A stretch of DNA of 64,000 bases from Scytonema hofmannii PCC 7110 (GTDB lineage Bacteria > Cyanobacteriota > Cyanobacteriia > Cyanobacteriales > Nostocaceae). Positions within the stretch are counted from its first letter, which is position 1. The number at the start of each line of letters is the position of its first letter. Both the position numbers and the translations under genes were made by a program. Below the pieces are notes generated by a model. That model saw only the letters and a program-made list of their open reading frames with translations. It searched no databases and was not told the origin of the DNA. Positions 1 to 8,103 of the stretch are shown here, one piece after another. The stretch is taken from NCBI RefSeq assembly GCF_000346485.2, contig NZ_KQ976354.1, positions 8,360,039 through 8,424,038 of the forward strand, written 5' to 3'.

Positions 1-216
1 ACACAAATTTGGTTTTGAGTTAATCCGTCCACTCCGCAAACTTTTCACATAACCAAAAATTTGTTGCAAACCGTGCGAATCCATTCCACAAAGATTTGCC
101 TCCACCAAATGCGTTTTTAATGCTTCTGCAACTTCCGGTAACAGTTCGTAGGGAGAGAGAACCGCATCAAAAAAATTATGCAGGGATTTGACTGAAATTT
201 TCTTGTAGTTTGACAT
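1..216 (-). CDS. Malate/L-lactate dehydrogenase family (Ldh_2) oxidoreductase, 5' part only
   Basis: This is the first 72 codons of a gene that runs off the left edge. The ATG is at 216 and the frame stays open to base 1. The visible protein contains the family signature NLCGMDSHGLQQIFGYVKSL at about residues 41-60, which matches the N-terminal region of NAD(P)-dependent malate/L-lactate/ureidoglycolate dehydrogenases (Ldh_2 fold, not the classical Rossmann MDH). Its start lies inside the end of the upstream vanW-like gene, with 41 bases shared in different frames, so the two are probably translated from one transcript. The substrate cannot be inferred from this fragment. Confidence 0.75.
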   Translation of the reverse strand, partial: MSNYKKISVKSLHNFFDAVLSPYELLPEVAEALKTHLVEANLCGMDSHGLQQIFGYVKSLRSGRINSKPNLC

Positions 217-997
217 GAGGTTGGTAGACATCTAAGGTGCGATAATTGACTTGCCATCCTTCAGTTAGATCTTCCACTTGGCGCACGTGACGGAGCGTTT
301 CTACCCGCCAACCAGGCATTTCGTTGATATGAGGTGCGGGGAGTGTTTCCAAAATATGAGATGAAACCTTTACTTCAACTGGCTTTGGCTCAGTTCCCCA
401 CACACTTGCTACAACCAAAGCCTTGTCACCAAAAACCTGCAATCGCAAACGTAAAGAAGCTTGGCTGTTATTTCTCACAATTAAGTTTTTATAACCATAA
501 GCCACTGTTGCATCTTGACCTAAAGTAAAAAAACGAGTGTCTCCATGAGCATCAATTGAGTGATTGTGACGTTCTAAAATTTCACAGTTTGCCCATAGTA
601 AAGCCTGAAATAAAGTCGTAGAAATTTGGCACAACCCACCTCCAACATCACTCATCAAGCGATTACCCACCAGAGTTGGACCCTCCCGGAAACCATTGGC
701 AAGAGTTGGACGCGGTACGCGATGCCAAAAGTCAAAAATTTGCTCCGGGTTCAGGGTCAACCTATCAATACCCTTTGTCGCCAGTTGCATATTCCAAAGG
801 CGGTTCTCGTTGACTTGGAGAGAACCAGAACGTTGTTTAATTGCCGTACTAATTTCACTCCATTGATAGCAATAATCAGAAGATTGCTCTGAGCCTTGTT
901 TGCGAGGGTAGTAAAACACGTAACCCCGCCAGAACGATTGAGCATCTTTGATTTTTTGGCGAATCAACGCTTTCAAACTTGGGGATAACAGGTTCAT
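176..997 (-). CDS. VanW-like family protein
   Basis: A 273-residue protein with the VanW hallmark GGGLCQISTTLFQALLWA in its middle, followed by RHNHSIDAHGDTRFFTLGQDA. VanW proteins occur in some vancomycin-resistance clusters and in many bacteria without them; their biochemical role is not established. No signal peptide or membrane segment is evident. I place the start at the ATG at 997, which has a GGAGG at 1003-1007 with 5-base spacing; an in-frame TTG one codon earlier is too close to that site. Its 3' end overlaps the Ldh_2-type gene by 41 bases. Family call is firm; function is unknown. Confidence 0.85.
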   Translation of the reverse strand: MNLLSPSLKALIRQKIKDAQSFWRGYVFYYPRKQGSEQSSDYCYQWSEISTAIKQRSGSLQVNENRLWNMQLATKGIDRLTLNPEQIFDFWHRVPRPTLANGFREGPTLVGNRLMSDVGGGLCQISTTLFQALLWANCEILERHNHSIDAHGDTRFFTLGQDATVAYGYKNLIVRNNSQASLRLRLQVFGDKALVVASVWGTEPKPVEVKVSSHILETLPAPHINEMPGWRVETLRHVRQVEDLTEGWQVNYRTLDVYQPHVKLQENFSQIPA

Positions 998-1137
998 CAA
1001 AACCTCCGGGATACCTCCTACCTTTAGGGTAGGGTAGTTGAAGACAATCTATCAGTTAGGGAGACTCGTAAAAAGGATAAATCGCTATTAAACGGTATAA
1101 AACAGAATTGTTGTCTGAGTGAGAAGTGGTGTAACGG

Positions 1138-2652
1138 TTAAGGTTTAGACCTTCCACTTTTCTTTCTAGACGTTGGTAAGCTCCCACTTACCAGTTTTTG
1201 AAACTCAGGGTTTTTTCGATGCTTAGGGTCAAGCCAGCCCAACTCCACTGCATCATCCAAACTCTTACCTTCGAGCTTCAGAAACATTGCAGTACGACGC
1301 AATAACACTGCTTGCACTTCACTCGCTCCCATGTACCGAGTAATCTCCTTATCCGTACCTCGATGAAGGACAGCTTTAGCAGCATTGCAGTCTGAGTGCA
1401 CAACGACCCCAGTATGCCTGGTAAAACTGTCTCCAACACGCTTCCCTAAAAGAGTCAACGTGACGGAATCAGTTTGTGACGTATACGCAGCGTTCACCTC
1501 TGTGATGACTGAATCACTCCAATCAGCCCATTTTTGTAAACTGTCTCGCATACAGCCTTTGACCCAACTGTTCAACTTGCGAGACAAAGATTTGCTGTAG
1601 CGTTTATTTTTGATGGGTTGGGTCAGATCTTCTGCAAAAACTTTTAATAAACCAGTAGCAAACAGGGATTTAGAAGTTTGACCAAGTAATGAAGAGATAG
1701 CTGTTTGGTCTTTCCGATAACGTTTATTTTCAGTTTTTCTAGATAAGTTATTTTTGAGAATACGTGCAGCTTTTACTGGGTCATGTAATTCCAGCTTACG
1801 AAAAATAGCAAACAGCTTACCACGAAGACGATTCTTATTAATAATGCGGTTAGACTTTTTGGTTAGTAGCTCACCCAGACCAGCACCGTGAACTTTTTCC
1901 GACGAATCAATGAAAGCTTCTGTATATCCTTTATCGATACCAATAGGCGTTCGCTCTGAGTCAGATGATTTATTGTAGTGTCCGAAGTCTACTAAGAAAT
2001 GTACTTCAAAACGGTCTAGTTCTGAATTGTAAATAACTCTGATTTGTCCACTTGGCTTGCGGTTACTCCTCATATTGAACTCAACTCGCTTACCTTTGGT
2101 TAAACCAGAAACACTTAACCTATAAACAAAGCGATTAATTTGTTGTACTGTATAGGCTACTGGTTGATAAACAATTTGGTGCTCAACACTAGTATGACCG
2201 CGTTGAAACTCATCCCTCACAATTCGACTTAAGAATGAGTCTGATAAAAACTCAGTGGACTTTAGCTTACGGTAGGCTTCTTTTCTTTGCGCTTCGTTTT
2301 CACTACCAGAATACCTTGCCCAAATCTTTCCACTCAAGTTAGCAATTGTTGCAGCTTGTTGGGCAAGTATCGCTTTAGCCACATCATTGACTGTCCACTC
2401 CATTAACTTGGATGGTAGCCCCAATGATTCAGGAGTACGGAATGCACGCACAAGAGGATAAGCTTTATGCCAATCCATTCCCCAGTGCTTGACACTACCA
2501 AGTTTGTTATATGCTTCAGAGCGAACAATACCTAAGCGCTCCATAAGGTCTAGCAATTCAGTCTTAACGCTGTCATCAATTAAAACAACGTTGACAATCT
2601 GAGTTGACAACTTATGAATCTCATTTTTAGGTTTTTTATTGTGAGACGCCAT
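1138..2652 (-). CDS. TnpB/Cas12-like RuvC protein without the zinc ribbon
   Basis: A 504-residue protein with the three RuvC blocks of the TnpB/Cas12 superfamily: GIDKGYTEAF (D240), VFAEDLTQ (E341) and HSDCNAAKAVL (D421). The catalytic triad looks intact. Between blocks II and III the usual TnpB zinc ribbon is absent: the segment begins AAYTSQTDSV, where TnpB normally has YTSQTCSxCG, and no CxxC pair follows. It is longer than a typical TnpB (about 350-420 residues). An RBS-like GGGAGG precedes the ATG. No partner tnpA lies next to it and no CRISPR array is visible on either flank. It could be a solitary TnpB derivative or a small type V-U-like effector; I cannot separate these by reading. 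Confidence 0.75.
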   Translation of the reverse strand: MASHNKKPKNEIHKLSTQIVNVVLIDDSVKTELLDLMERLGIVRSEAYNKLGSVKHWGMDWHKAYPLVRAFRTPESLGLPSKLMEWTVNDVAKAILAQQAATIANLSGKIWARYSGSENEAQRKEAYRKLKSTEFLSDSFLSRIVRDEFQRGHTSVEHQIVYQPVAYTVQQINRFVYRLSVSGLTKGKRVEFNMRSNRKPSGQIRVIYNSELDRFEVHFLVDFGHYNKSSDSERTPIGIDKGYTEAFIDSSEKVHGAGLGELLTKKSNRIINKNRLRGKLFAIFRKLELHDPVKAARILKNNLSRKTENKRYRKDQTAISSLLGQTSKSLFATGLLKVFAEDLTQPIKNKRYSKSLSRKLNSWVKGCMRDSLQKWADWSDSVITEVNAAYTSQTDSVTLTLLGKRVGDSFTRHTGVVVHSDCNAAKAVLHRGTDKEITRYMGASEVQAVLLRRTAMFLKLEGKSLDDAVELGWLDPKHRKNPEFQKLVSGSLPTSRKKSGRSKP

Positions 2653-2788
2653 TGTTTGTACCTCCCTTTGCGCCCTCAGCGTCTGGAGCGGTTTTTAAAT
2701 TATTCAGATATACTGGGTTGCTATTATAGCATATTGGGTTGAATTCTTATTAAATCTTCACCCAAAGGCTAAACAATAAAAATTGCAG

Positions 2789-3955
2789 TTACACCAACAA
2801 TTTTTGTTTCCGCAAACTTTGAATAGTAGAAATCGCATGTTCCGCCACTCTATCAATTTCTTCAGCAGTGTTGAATCTTCCTATCCCAAATCGCACTGAA
2901 GCATAAGCTAACTGTTCTGAATGCCCCAGTGCTGTGAGAACATGAGAAGGTGCAGTCGTTGCTGAAGAACAAGCCGAACCAGAAGACACCGCCATTACAG
3001 GTTGCAATCCTAATAGCAATGCAGCACCATCCACCCCTTCAACACTGATGTTCAAATTTCCTGGTAATCTCTGTATAGGATGCCCGTTAAGACGAATTCC
3101 TTCTACCTGAGAAAGCTGTTCCCACAATCTTTGCCTGAGTTGGATCAAACGTTCCGTTTCTGTGACTTGCTCTTGTAAAGCTATCTCCACTGCTTTACCA
3201 AACCCTACAATTTGCGGTGTGTATAAAGTACCAGAACGCATTCCCCGTTCGTGACCACCACCATGTTGTTGCGCTGCAAGTTGTACTCTAGGATTTTTTC
3301 GGCGAACGTATAACCCACCAATACCCTTTGGACCGTATACTTTATGTGCTGTTAGTGACAGCAGATCCACTTTCATTTCCTGCACATCTAAAGGAATTTT
3401 ACCAATAGCTTGTGCTGCATCAGAATGGAAAAGGATATTGCGATCGCGACACATTGCACCAATTTCCGCCAATGGCTGCAACGCGCCAATTTCATTATTA
3501 GCAGCCATGACTGATACAAGAATTGTGTCAGAACGAAAAGCTTGTTCTAACTCCATTAAATCAATCAGTCCATCCTTTTGAACGGGAAGGATTGTGATTT
3601 CAAAGCCCAAGGTTTTCAAATACTTATAAGGGTCTAGGACAGCGCTATGTTCTGTTGCTAAAGTGATGATATGCTGTCCTTTTTGGAAATAAGCTTCTGC
3701 AACACCTTTGATAGCTAAATTATTCGCTTCTGTTGCACCGCTAGTAAAGATAATTTCCTCTGGCGTGGCGTTGATGGCTGTCGCCAAAATTTCCCGTACT
3801 TGTTTAACAGCAGCCTCTGCTTCCCATCCATAAACATGACTGATGCTGGAAGGGTTGCCAAAGTGTTCTGTAAAGTAAGGTATCATGGCTGCTAACACAC
3901 GTTCATCAACAGCTGTGGTAGCGTGGCAATCTAAGTAGACAGGACGCGCAGGCAT
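2789..3955 (-). CDS. Cysteine desulfurase (IscS/NifS class)
   Basis: A 388-residue PLP enzyme that would take sulfur from cysteine as an enzyme-bound persulfide for Fe-S clusters and other thio-cofactors. Visible landmarks are YLDCHATTAVD at the N-terminus, GATEAN, HSDAAQ, the PLP lysine K205 in SLTAHKVYGPKG, the GGGHERGMRSGT phosphate-binding loop, and the catalytic Cys C329 in SSGSACSSAT on a long mobile loop, as in class I (IscS/NifS) enzymes. No iscU, nifU or nif genes lie nearby, so it looks like a stand-alone housekeeping copy rather than part of a nif operon. It follows trpA on the same strand, with a hairpin between. Confidence 0.9.
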   Translation of the reverse strand: MPARPVYLDCHATTAVDERVLAAMIPYFTEHFGNPSSISHVYGWEAEAAVKQVREILATAINATPEEIIFTSGATEANNLAIKGVAEAYFQKGQHIITLATEHSAVLDPYKYLKTLGFEITILPVQKDGLIDLMELEQAFRSDTILVSVMAANNEIGALQPLAEIGAMCRDRNILFHSDAAQAIGKIPLDVQEMKVDLLSLTAHKVYGPKGIGGLYVRRKNPRVQLAAQQHGGGHERGMRSGTLYTPQIVGFGKAVEIALQEQVTETERLIQLRQRLWEQLSQVEGIRLNGHPIQRLPGNLNISVEGVDGAALLLGLQPVMAVSSGSACSSATTAPSHVLTALGHSEQLAYASVRFGIGRFNTAEEIDRVAEHAISTIQSLRKQKLLV

Positions 3956-4005
3956 AATTGCTAAATATATAAAATCAAAATTTTACACTGTGTTTAGCAA
4001 GGGAA

Positions 4006-4025
4006 CCAACCCTAGAAGGGGTTGG
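4006..4025 (-). terminator. Hairpin between trpA and the desulfurase gene
   Basis: A perfect 7-bp inverted repeat, CCAACCC/GGGTTGG, with a 6-base loop, lies just downstream of the trpA stop on the minus strand. It lacks a clean U tract, so it may only attenuate readthrough. Confidence 0.35.
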
Positions 4026-4031
4026 AGTCGC

Positions 4032-4859
4032 TCATAACTTCATAAAACTCATGGTCTCGCTTCGCAAGCCTCTCATATACTCGCCCAGTGATTGCGCTCC
4101 CGAATCAACTAGCAATTTCACAGCTTGTGTACCAATAACTGCAATATCAACACGTCCCTTCAGATATTCAATATCTTCCTTAGTTTGAATTCCAAAACCA
4201 ACCCCTATTGGTAAACTGGTCGCTTCTCGAACGCGCTGTATGTAACTGTCAAAATCTTCTGAGAAGTGAGTCCGATCGCCTGTCACTCCCGCACGCGCAA
4301 CACAATAAACCATTCCGCTTGTCATTCCTGCAATTTGCTGAATTCGTGAATAACGTGTTTTAGGTGTTAATAGAAAAATAGCAGCGATATCATTGTTTTT
4401 ACAGATTTCTACATATTCAGTAGCTTCTTCTGGAGGCAAATCTGGTATAATAATCCCAGTAATACCAATCTTGGATGCTGACTTAATAAACTTCTTGACT
4501 CCATACTTAAACAGAATGTTGTAGTAAGTCGCGATCAAAAACAGGGTTCGAGAATGTTTTTTTGTAATTTCTCTGGCAAATTGAAAACACTCGTTGACTG
4601 TTGCTCCATTTGTCACGGCTTCTTGATTTGCCTTAATCAAAACAGGTCCATCTGCTATGGGTTCTGAAAACGGAAATTGTAGTTCAATCAGTTCAACACC
4701 TGCATTCACTAGTGAATTGATGGCAACTCTATTGCTATCAAAAGAAGGATACCCAAGAACGACATGAGACATTAACAATATGTCTTTTTGCCGACGAGTC
4801 TCCACGATACGTTTTTCTAAAGTTGTGGTAAGATTAGTGGTAGGCGATAGTGTTTTCAT
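4032..4859 (-). CDS. trpA: Tryptophan synthase alpha chain
   Basis: A 275-residue TIM-barrel protein that cleaves indole-3-glycerol phosphate to indole and glyceraldehyde-3-phosphate. The two catalytic acids are present: E59 in LIELQFPFSEP and D70 in IADGPVL. The glycine-rich phosphate loops VARAGVTGDR and IGVGFGIQTKED are also seen. It differs from common TrpA at the otherwise usual ELGxPFSDP motif (ELQFPFSEP). It lies 37 bases downstream of trpB on the same strand, so the two should form one transcript and an alpha2-beta2 complex. No other trp gene is in the window, which suggests an accessory trpBA pair. Confidence 0.92.
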   Translation of the reverse strand: MKTLSPTTNLTTTLEKRIVETRRQKDILLMSHVVLGYPSFDSNRVAINSLVNAGVELIELQFPFSEPIADGPVLIKANQEAVTNGATVNECFQFAREITKKHSRTLFLIATYYNILFKYGVKKFIKSASKIGITGIIIPDLPPEEATEYVEICKNNDIAAIFLLTPKTRYSRIQQIAGMTSGMVYCVARAGVTGDRTHFSEDFDSYIQRVREATSLPIGVGFGIQTKEDIEYLKGRVDIAVIGTQAVKLLVDSGAQSLGEYMRGLRSETMSFMKL

Positions 4860-4896
4860 GAGTCATTTCCTCTTTCAATCTCTTGATTTCCTGCGA

Positions 4897-6162
4897 TTAA
4901 CTTAATTGCTCAATTTTGTTGCTTAAGAATTCTTTCCAAGAGCGATCGCCAAAAGCATTTGCCAGGGTGAAAATATCTTTATCCCCGCGTCCTGACAGGT
5001 TAATAACAATACAATCTTCTGGAGAAAGCCGAGGTGCGTCCTTCAATGCTTGGACAAAAGCATGAGTAGACTCCAAAGATGGGATAAGACCTTCTTTAGT
5101 GAGGCAAAGTTTGAGAGTATCTAAAACCTCTTGATCTGTTGCTGTACTGACTTGAATGCGACCGAGTTCTAACAGATGTGCTAGCACGGGCGATACACCA
5201 ACGTAATCTAAACCCGCAGCAATGGAATGGGTTTCTTGCATTTGTCCATCATTATTTTGTAAGAAATAAGTTTTATACCCCTGTGCGATACCAACTGTTG
5301 CGTCTTTTGAAGCAAGACGTGCTGCATGCTTGTGCGAATTCAAACCGCTACCACCTGCTTCTACACCAATTAACTGAACGCTCTTGTCATCAAGAAACCC
5401 ACTGAAAATCCCAATAGCGTTAGAACCTCCACCAATACAAGCATAGACAGCCGAAGGTAATTTTCCAGTTTGTTGTAAGATTTGTTGCCGTGCTTCCACC
5501 CCTATGACGGACTGGAACCAAGACACCATTTCCGGATATGGATGAGGACCGCAAGCTGTTCCAAATACGTAATAGGTGGAATCCATAAAAGTAGACCAAT
5601 CTCGCAACGCCTCATTAATGGCATCTTTGTAAGTTTGGCTTCCTGTAGATACTGGGACAACTTCAGCCCCAAGTCTTTGCATCCAGAAAACGTTAGGATA
5701 TTGACGTTTAACATCTATAGCCCCCATGTATATTGTGCATTCCAATCCAAATTTTGCCGCAACAGTTGCCGTTGCTACCCCATGCTGACCTGCACTTGTT
5801 TCGGCAATAACTCTTGTTTTTCCCATTCTTTTGGCAAGCAAAGCTTGTCCTAAAACGTTGTTTAATTTATGTGCTCCTGTATGATTTAAATCTTCTCGTT
5901 TAATAAAAATCTTGGCTCCACCAAAATAGTTTGTTAAATTTTCTGCATAAGTTAGGGGTGTAGGACGGCAAGAGTAATTAGATAACAAAAATGTAAATTC
6001 TTGCCAGAATTTAGTGTCTGCACGTGCCGCTTTATATACTTCAATCAGATCTTCAAAGGTTTCATGCAAAATTTCGGGAATGAACTTGCCTCCAAATTCC
6101 CCATAGTAACCATTATGGCTTAATAAATCGGGGGATGAGAATTCTGAGTGAAAGTACATCAT
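4897..6162 (-). CDS. trpB: Tryptophan synthase beta chain
   Basis: PLP enzyme condensing indole with serine. Landmarks are YYGEFGGKFIPE, the PLP lysine in HTGAHKLNN (K99 from this start), ETSAGQHGVA with the catalytic Glu, the phosphate-binding GGGSNAIG, and GRGDKD near the C-terminus. The usual GLDYPGVGPEHA segment reads GLDYVGVSPVLAHL, a clear divergence close to the active site. I chose the ATG at 6162 because TrpB normally starts roughly 15-20 residues before YGEFGGK. An in-frame ATG at 6237 would add 25 residues, but that segment includes one copy of a direct repeat seen again further upstream. Divergent from a LysR gene, its probable regulator. Confidence 0.92.
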   Translation of the reverse strand: MMYFHSEFSSPDLLSHNGYYGEFGGKFIPEILHETFEDLIEVYKAARADTKFWQEFTFLLSNYSCRPTPLTYAENLTNYFGGAKIFIKREDLNHTGAHKLNNVLGQALLAKRMGKTRVIAETSAGQHGVATATVAAKFGLECTIYMGAIDVKRQYPNVFWMQRLGAEVVPVSTGSQTYKDAINEALRDWSTFMDSTYYVFGTACGPHPYPEMVSWFQSVIGVEARQQILQQTGKLPSAVYACIGGGSNAIGIFSGFLDDKSVQLIGVEAGGSGLNSHKHAARLASKDATVGIAQGYKTYFLQNNDGQMQETHSIAAGLDYVGVSPVLAHLLELGRIQVSTATDQEVLDTLKLCLTKEGLIPSLESTHAFVQALKDAPRLSPEDCIVINLSGRGDKDIFTLANAFGDRSWKEFLSNKIEQLS

Positions 6163-6187
6163 TTCTACACAGGGATTTTTATTTATA

Positions 6188-6290
6188 AATAGCAGAGAAG
6201 ATGGAACCCCTCTGTTACCTACGATATCTCTATACATAAAGTTTCACTTAAAAACAGTAGAGAAGTTAAACCTCTTTGTTACTTACCATA
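6188..6290. repeat. Two imperfect direct repeats in the trpB-lysR intergenic region
   Basis: Copies at about 6188-6226 and 6251-6290 share AGAGAAG, then CCTCT, then GTTAC and TACC/GATA, in the same order. They sit between divergent trpB and lysR and could be LysR operator sites or part of a leader. Function is inferred from position only. Confidence 0.45.
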
Positions 6291-6423
6291 AGAGAAAAAA
6301 AAGTATATGTCCAATATTTAATTAGTTGGTAGATTATACTTAATAAATATAGTCGTCAGATGGTTCACACTGTATGGGGATCAGCGATCTCCGTTCACCA
6401 ATCACCGTTTACTGGTTTCGGTC

Positions 6424-7335
6424 ATGGAACTTCGACACTTAAAATATTTCATTACTGTCGCAGAAGAACTGAATTTTACTCGCGCCGCCGAGCGTCTTCA
6501 CATTGCCCAACCACCCCTGAGTCAGCAAATCGGTGATTTAGAAGCAGAATTGGGGGTTAAACTATTTGAGCGTAGCAAGCGCCCACTTCGATTAACAAGT
6601 GCAGGACTTGAGTTCTTAAAAGAAGCACGCTTGATTCTTTCTCACGTCGAACAAGCAACCCGACTCGCACAACGAGTTAGCCGGGGTGAAGTTGGACGTT
6701 TAATTGTCGGCTTCAACAGTTCTGCAACACAGTGTGTTCTACCCGAAATCCTCACCCAATTTCGCGATCGCTTCCCAAAAGTAGAACTCGTTTTACGCGA
6801 GATGGACTCTTACAATCAAATTCAAAGCCTTCTCGATAACCAAATCGACTGTGGTTTTTTACACTCACAAAATTTTGACCGCGACAATTTAAACTATACA
6901 TCGGTGTTGAAAGAGCCAGTTATTGTGGCTTTGCCCATCACCCATCCCTTAGTAAAAGAGCGTTTAGTCCCGTTAAACAAACTAGCAGGAGAGTCTTTTA
7001 TTTTGCCAGTACACCACACGGGACAAGGTTTTTACAGCCAGGTAATAAACCTGTGCCAGCTTGCTGGTTTTACCCCAAACATCGTCCAGGAAGCCGTGTG
7101 GTTGCAAACAGTCTTAGGCTTAGTCGCCTGTGGCGTAGGCGTTGCGATCGTTCCTGCTTCCATGCAGAACCTCCAGCGCAAAGGAGTCGTTTATAAAACA
7201 TTACAAGATGAGACATTTGAAATAGAAATGGTTGTGGCATGGAGAAAAGAGGATCTATCGCCAGTGCTTCACGAATTCCTCCATTTAGCCTCCCTTGTAC
7301 AAAATTCCTGCGCTATACCATTACCCAATACATAA
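6424..7335 (+). CDS. LysR-family transcriptional regulator
   Basis: A 303-residue LysR-type regulator. The N-terminal winged helix-turn-helix is plain (MELRHLKYFITVAEELNFTR, then AAERLHIAQPPLSQQI). It is followed by the effector-binding domain, which resembles the BenM/CatM-like group. It is transcribed away from trpBA across about 260 bases. That arrangement is classical for a LysR activator of the divergent genes, as with TrpI and trpBA in pseudomonads, where indoleglycerol phosphate is the inducer. Regulation of trpBA here is therefore an inference from position, not something the sequence proves. Confidence 0.9.
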   Translation: MELRHLKYFITVAEELNFTRAAERLHIAQPPLSQQIGDLEAELGVKLFERSKRPLRLTSAGLEFLKEARLILSHVEQATRLAQRVSRGEVGRLIVGFNSSATQCVLPEILTQFRDRFPKVELVLREMDSYNQIQSLLDNQIDCGFLHSQNFDRDNLNYTSVLKEPVIVALPITHPLVKERLVPLNKLAGESFILPVHHTGQGFYSQVINLCQLAGFTPNIVQEAVWLQTVLGLVACGVGVAIVPASMQNLQRKGVVYKTLQDETFEIEMVVAWRKEDLSPVLHEFLHLASLVQNSCAIPLPNT

Positions 7336-8102
7336 TACCTGTTATAAAGGTTTTAACAGTTTAAATGCACCATTCCAGAATTAATGTCAGAATGATTACA
7401 AAATTATTTTATACAAGATCTACCTACAGACAGTAGAGGAGTTAATCGGTATATGCCAACACTAATGTTGGACAACAACATCCATACACTTCCCTGTCAT
7501 CATATCTTTTTGATGATTGGGGAGTTTCTTATCCCAAGTTATAAAGTCTATGACTATATTATCCTACTTTAGATAGATGTTAAATTTTGAAATATTAATT
7601 TTCTTATTTTTATATAGTAGGTAGGGCTAAAGCCCACCACTGCCGTAGTTACATTTTATGAAGGTAAAAATACAGTTAATTTTCTTTTCTTGTGGGTCGA
7701 GCGTCTCGCTCGACAGATAGGGGGCAGGCGACAGATAGGGGGCAGGCGACAGATAGGGGGCAGGCGACAGATAGGGGGCAGGCGAGGACGCCCACCCCAC
7801 AAGATAAAGGCATGAAAGTCATCCTTGACTTAATCCTCAATACTCGTAGAAAAAAGCTCCCTTGCCATTGACAAACAAGAGAGCTACGGTGTGGTGTGAG
7901 GAGCAAACTGAATGTTTGCTTATATTAGTGTAGCAATTGACTATGAAGTTATGGTGATAATTCTCTAAAAAATATGTAAAAAGTCATGGATAGTTTCGGG
8001 AGTAGTGAACAGAAAAGAAGAGGAGAAAAAGTAAGAAAATATAATAGCTTGTGACCGAGATTTACCAACCACTAGTCACTGGTCACTGGTCACTGGTCAC
8101 TT
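7336..8102. other. Gene-free stretch with repeats
   Basis: About 770 bases without a credible gene. The open frame on the minus strand near 7676-7906 is only the translation of a tandem repeat (repeating ACPLSV). The stretch holds a palindromic element with an internal 18-bp tandem repeat, and a heptamer array ending at the ABC ATPase stop codon. Confidence 0.6.
7691..7803. repeat. TTGTGG-type palindromic element with a 4x 18-bp tandem repeat
   Basis: The ends (TGTGGGTCGAGCG and CGCCCACCCCACAA) are a partly degenerate inverted pair. They resemble two other elements at 42443-42504 and 46733-46798. The interior 7711-7782 is four perfect copies of an 18-bp unit, CGACAGATAGGGGGCAGG. Confidence 0.7.
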
Positions 8103-8103
8103 T
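8069..8103. repeat. Heptamer array (TCACTGG)n
   Basis: Three perfect TCACTGG heptamers with degenerate flanking units, ending exactly at the stop codon of the ABC ATPase. This matches the short tandemly repeated repetitive (STRR) sequences described in heterocystous cyanobacteria. Confidence 0.8.

Noticed and set aside
2653-2788. Search for a CRISPR array beside the TnpB-like gene
   Set aside because: No direct repeats with spacers on either flank; only a weak copy of a dispersed repeat.
7676-7906. 76-codon frame with repeating ACPLSV
   Set aside because: It is only the translation of the 18-bp tandem repeat and its palindromic element; no start signal and no protein-like region outside the repeat.
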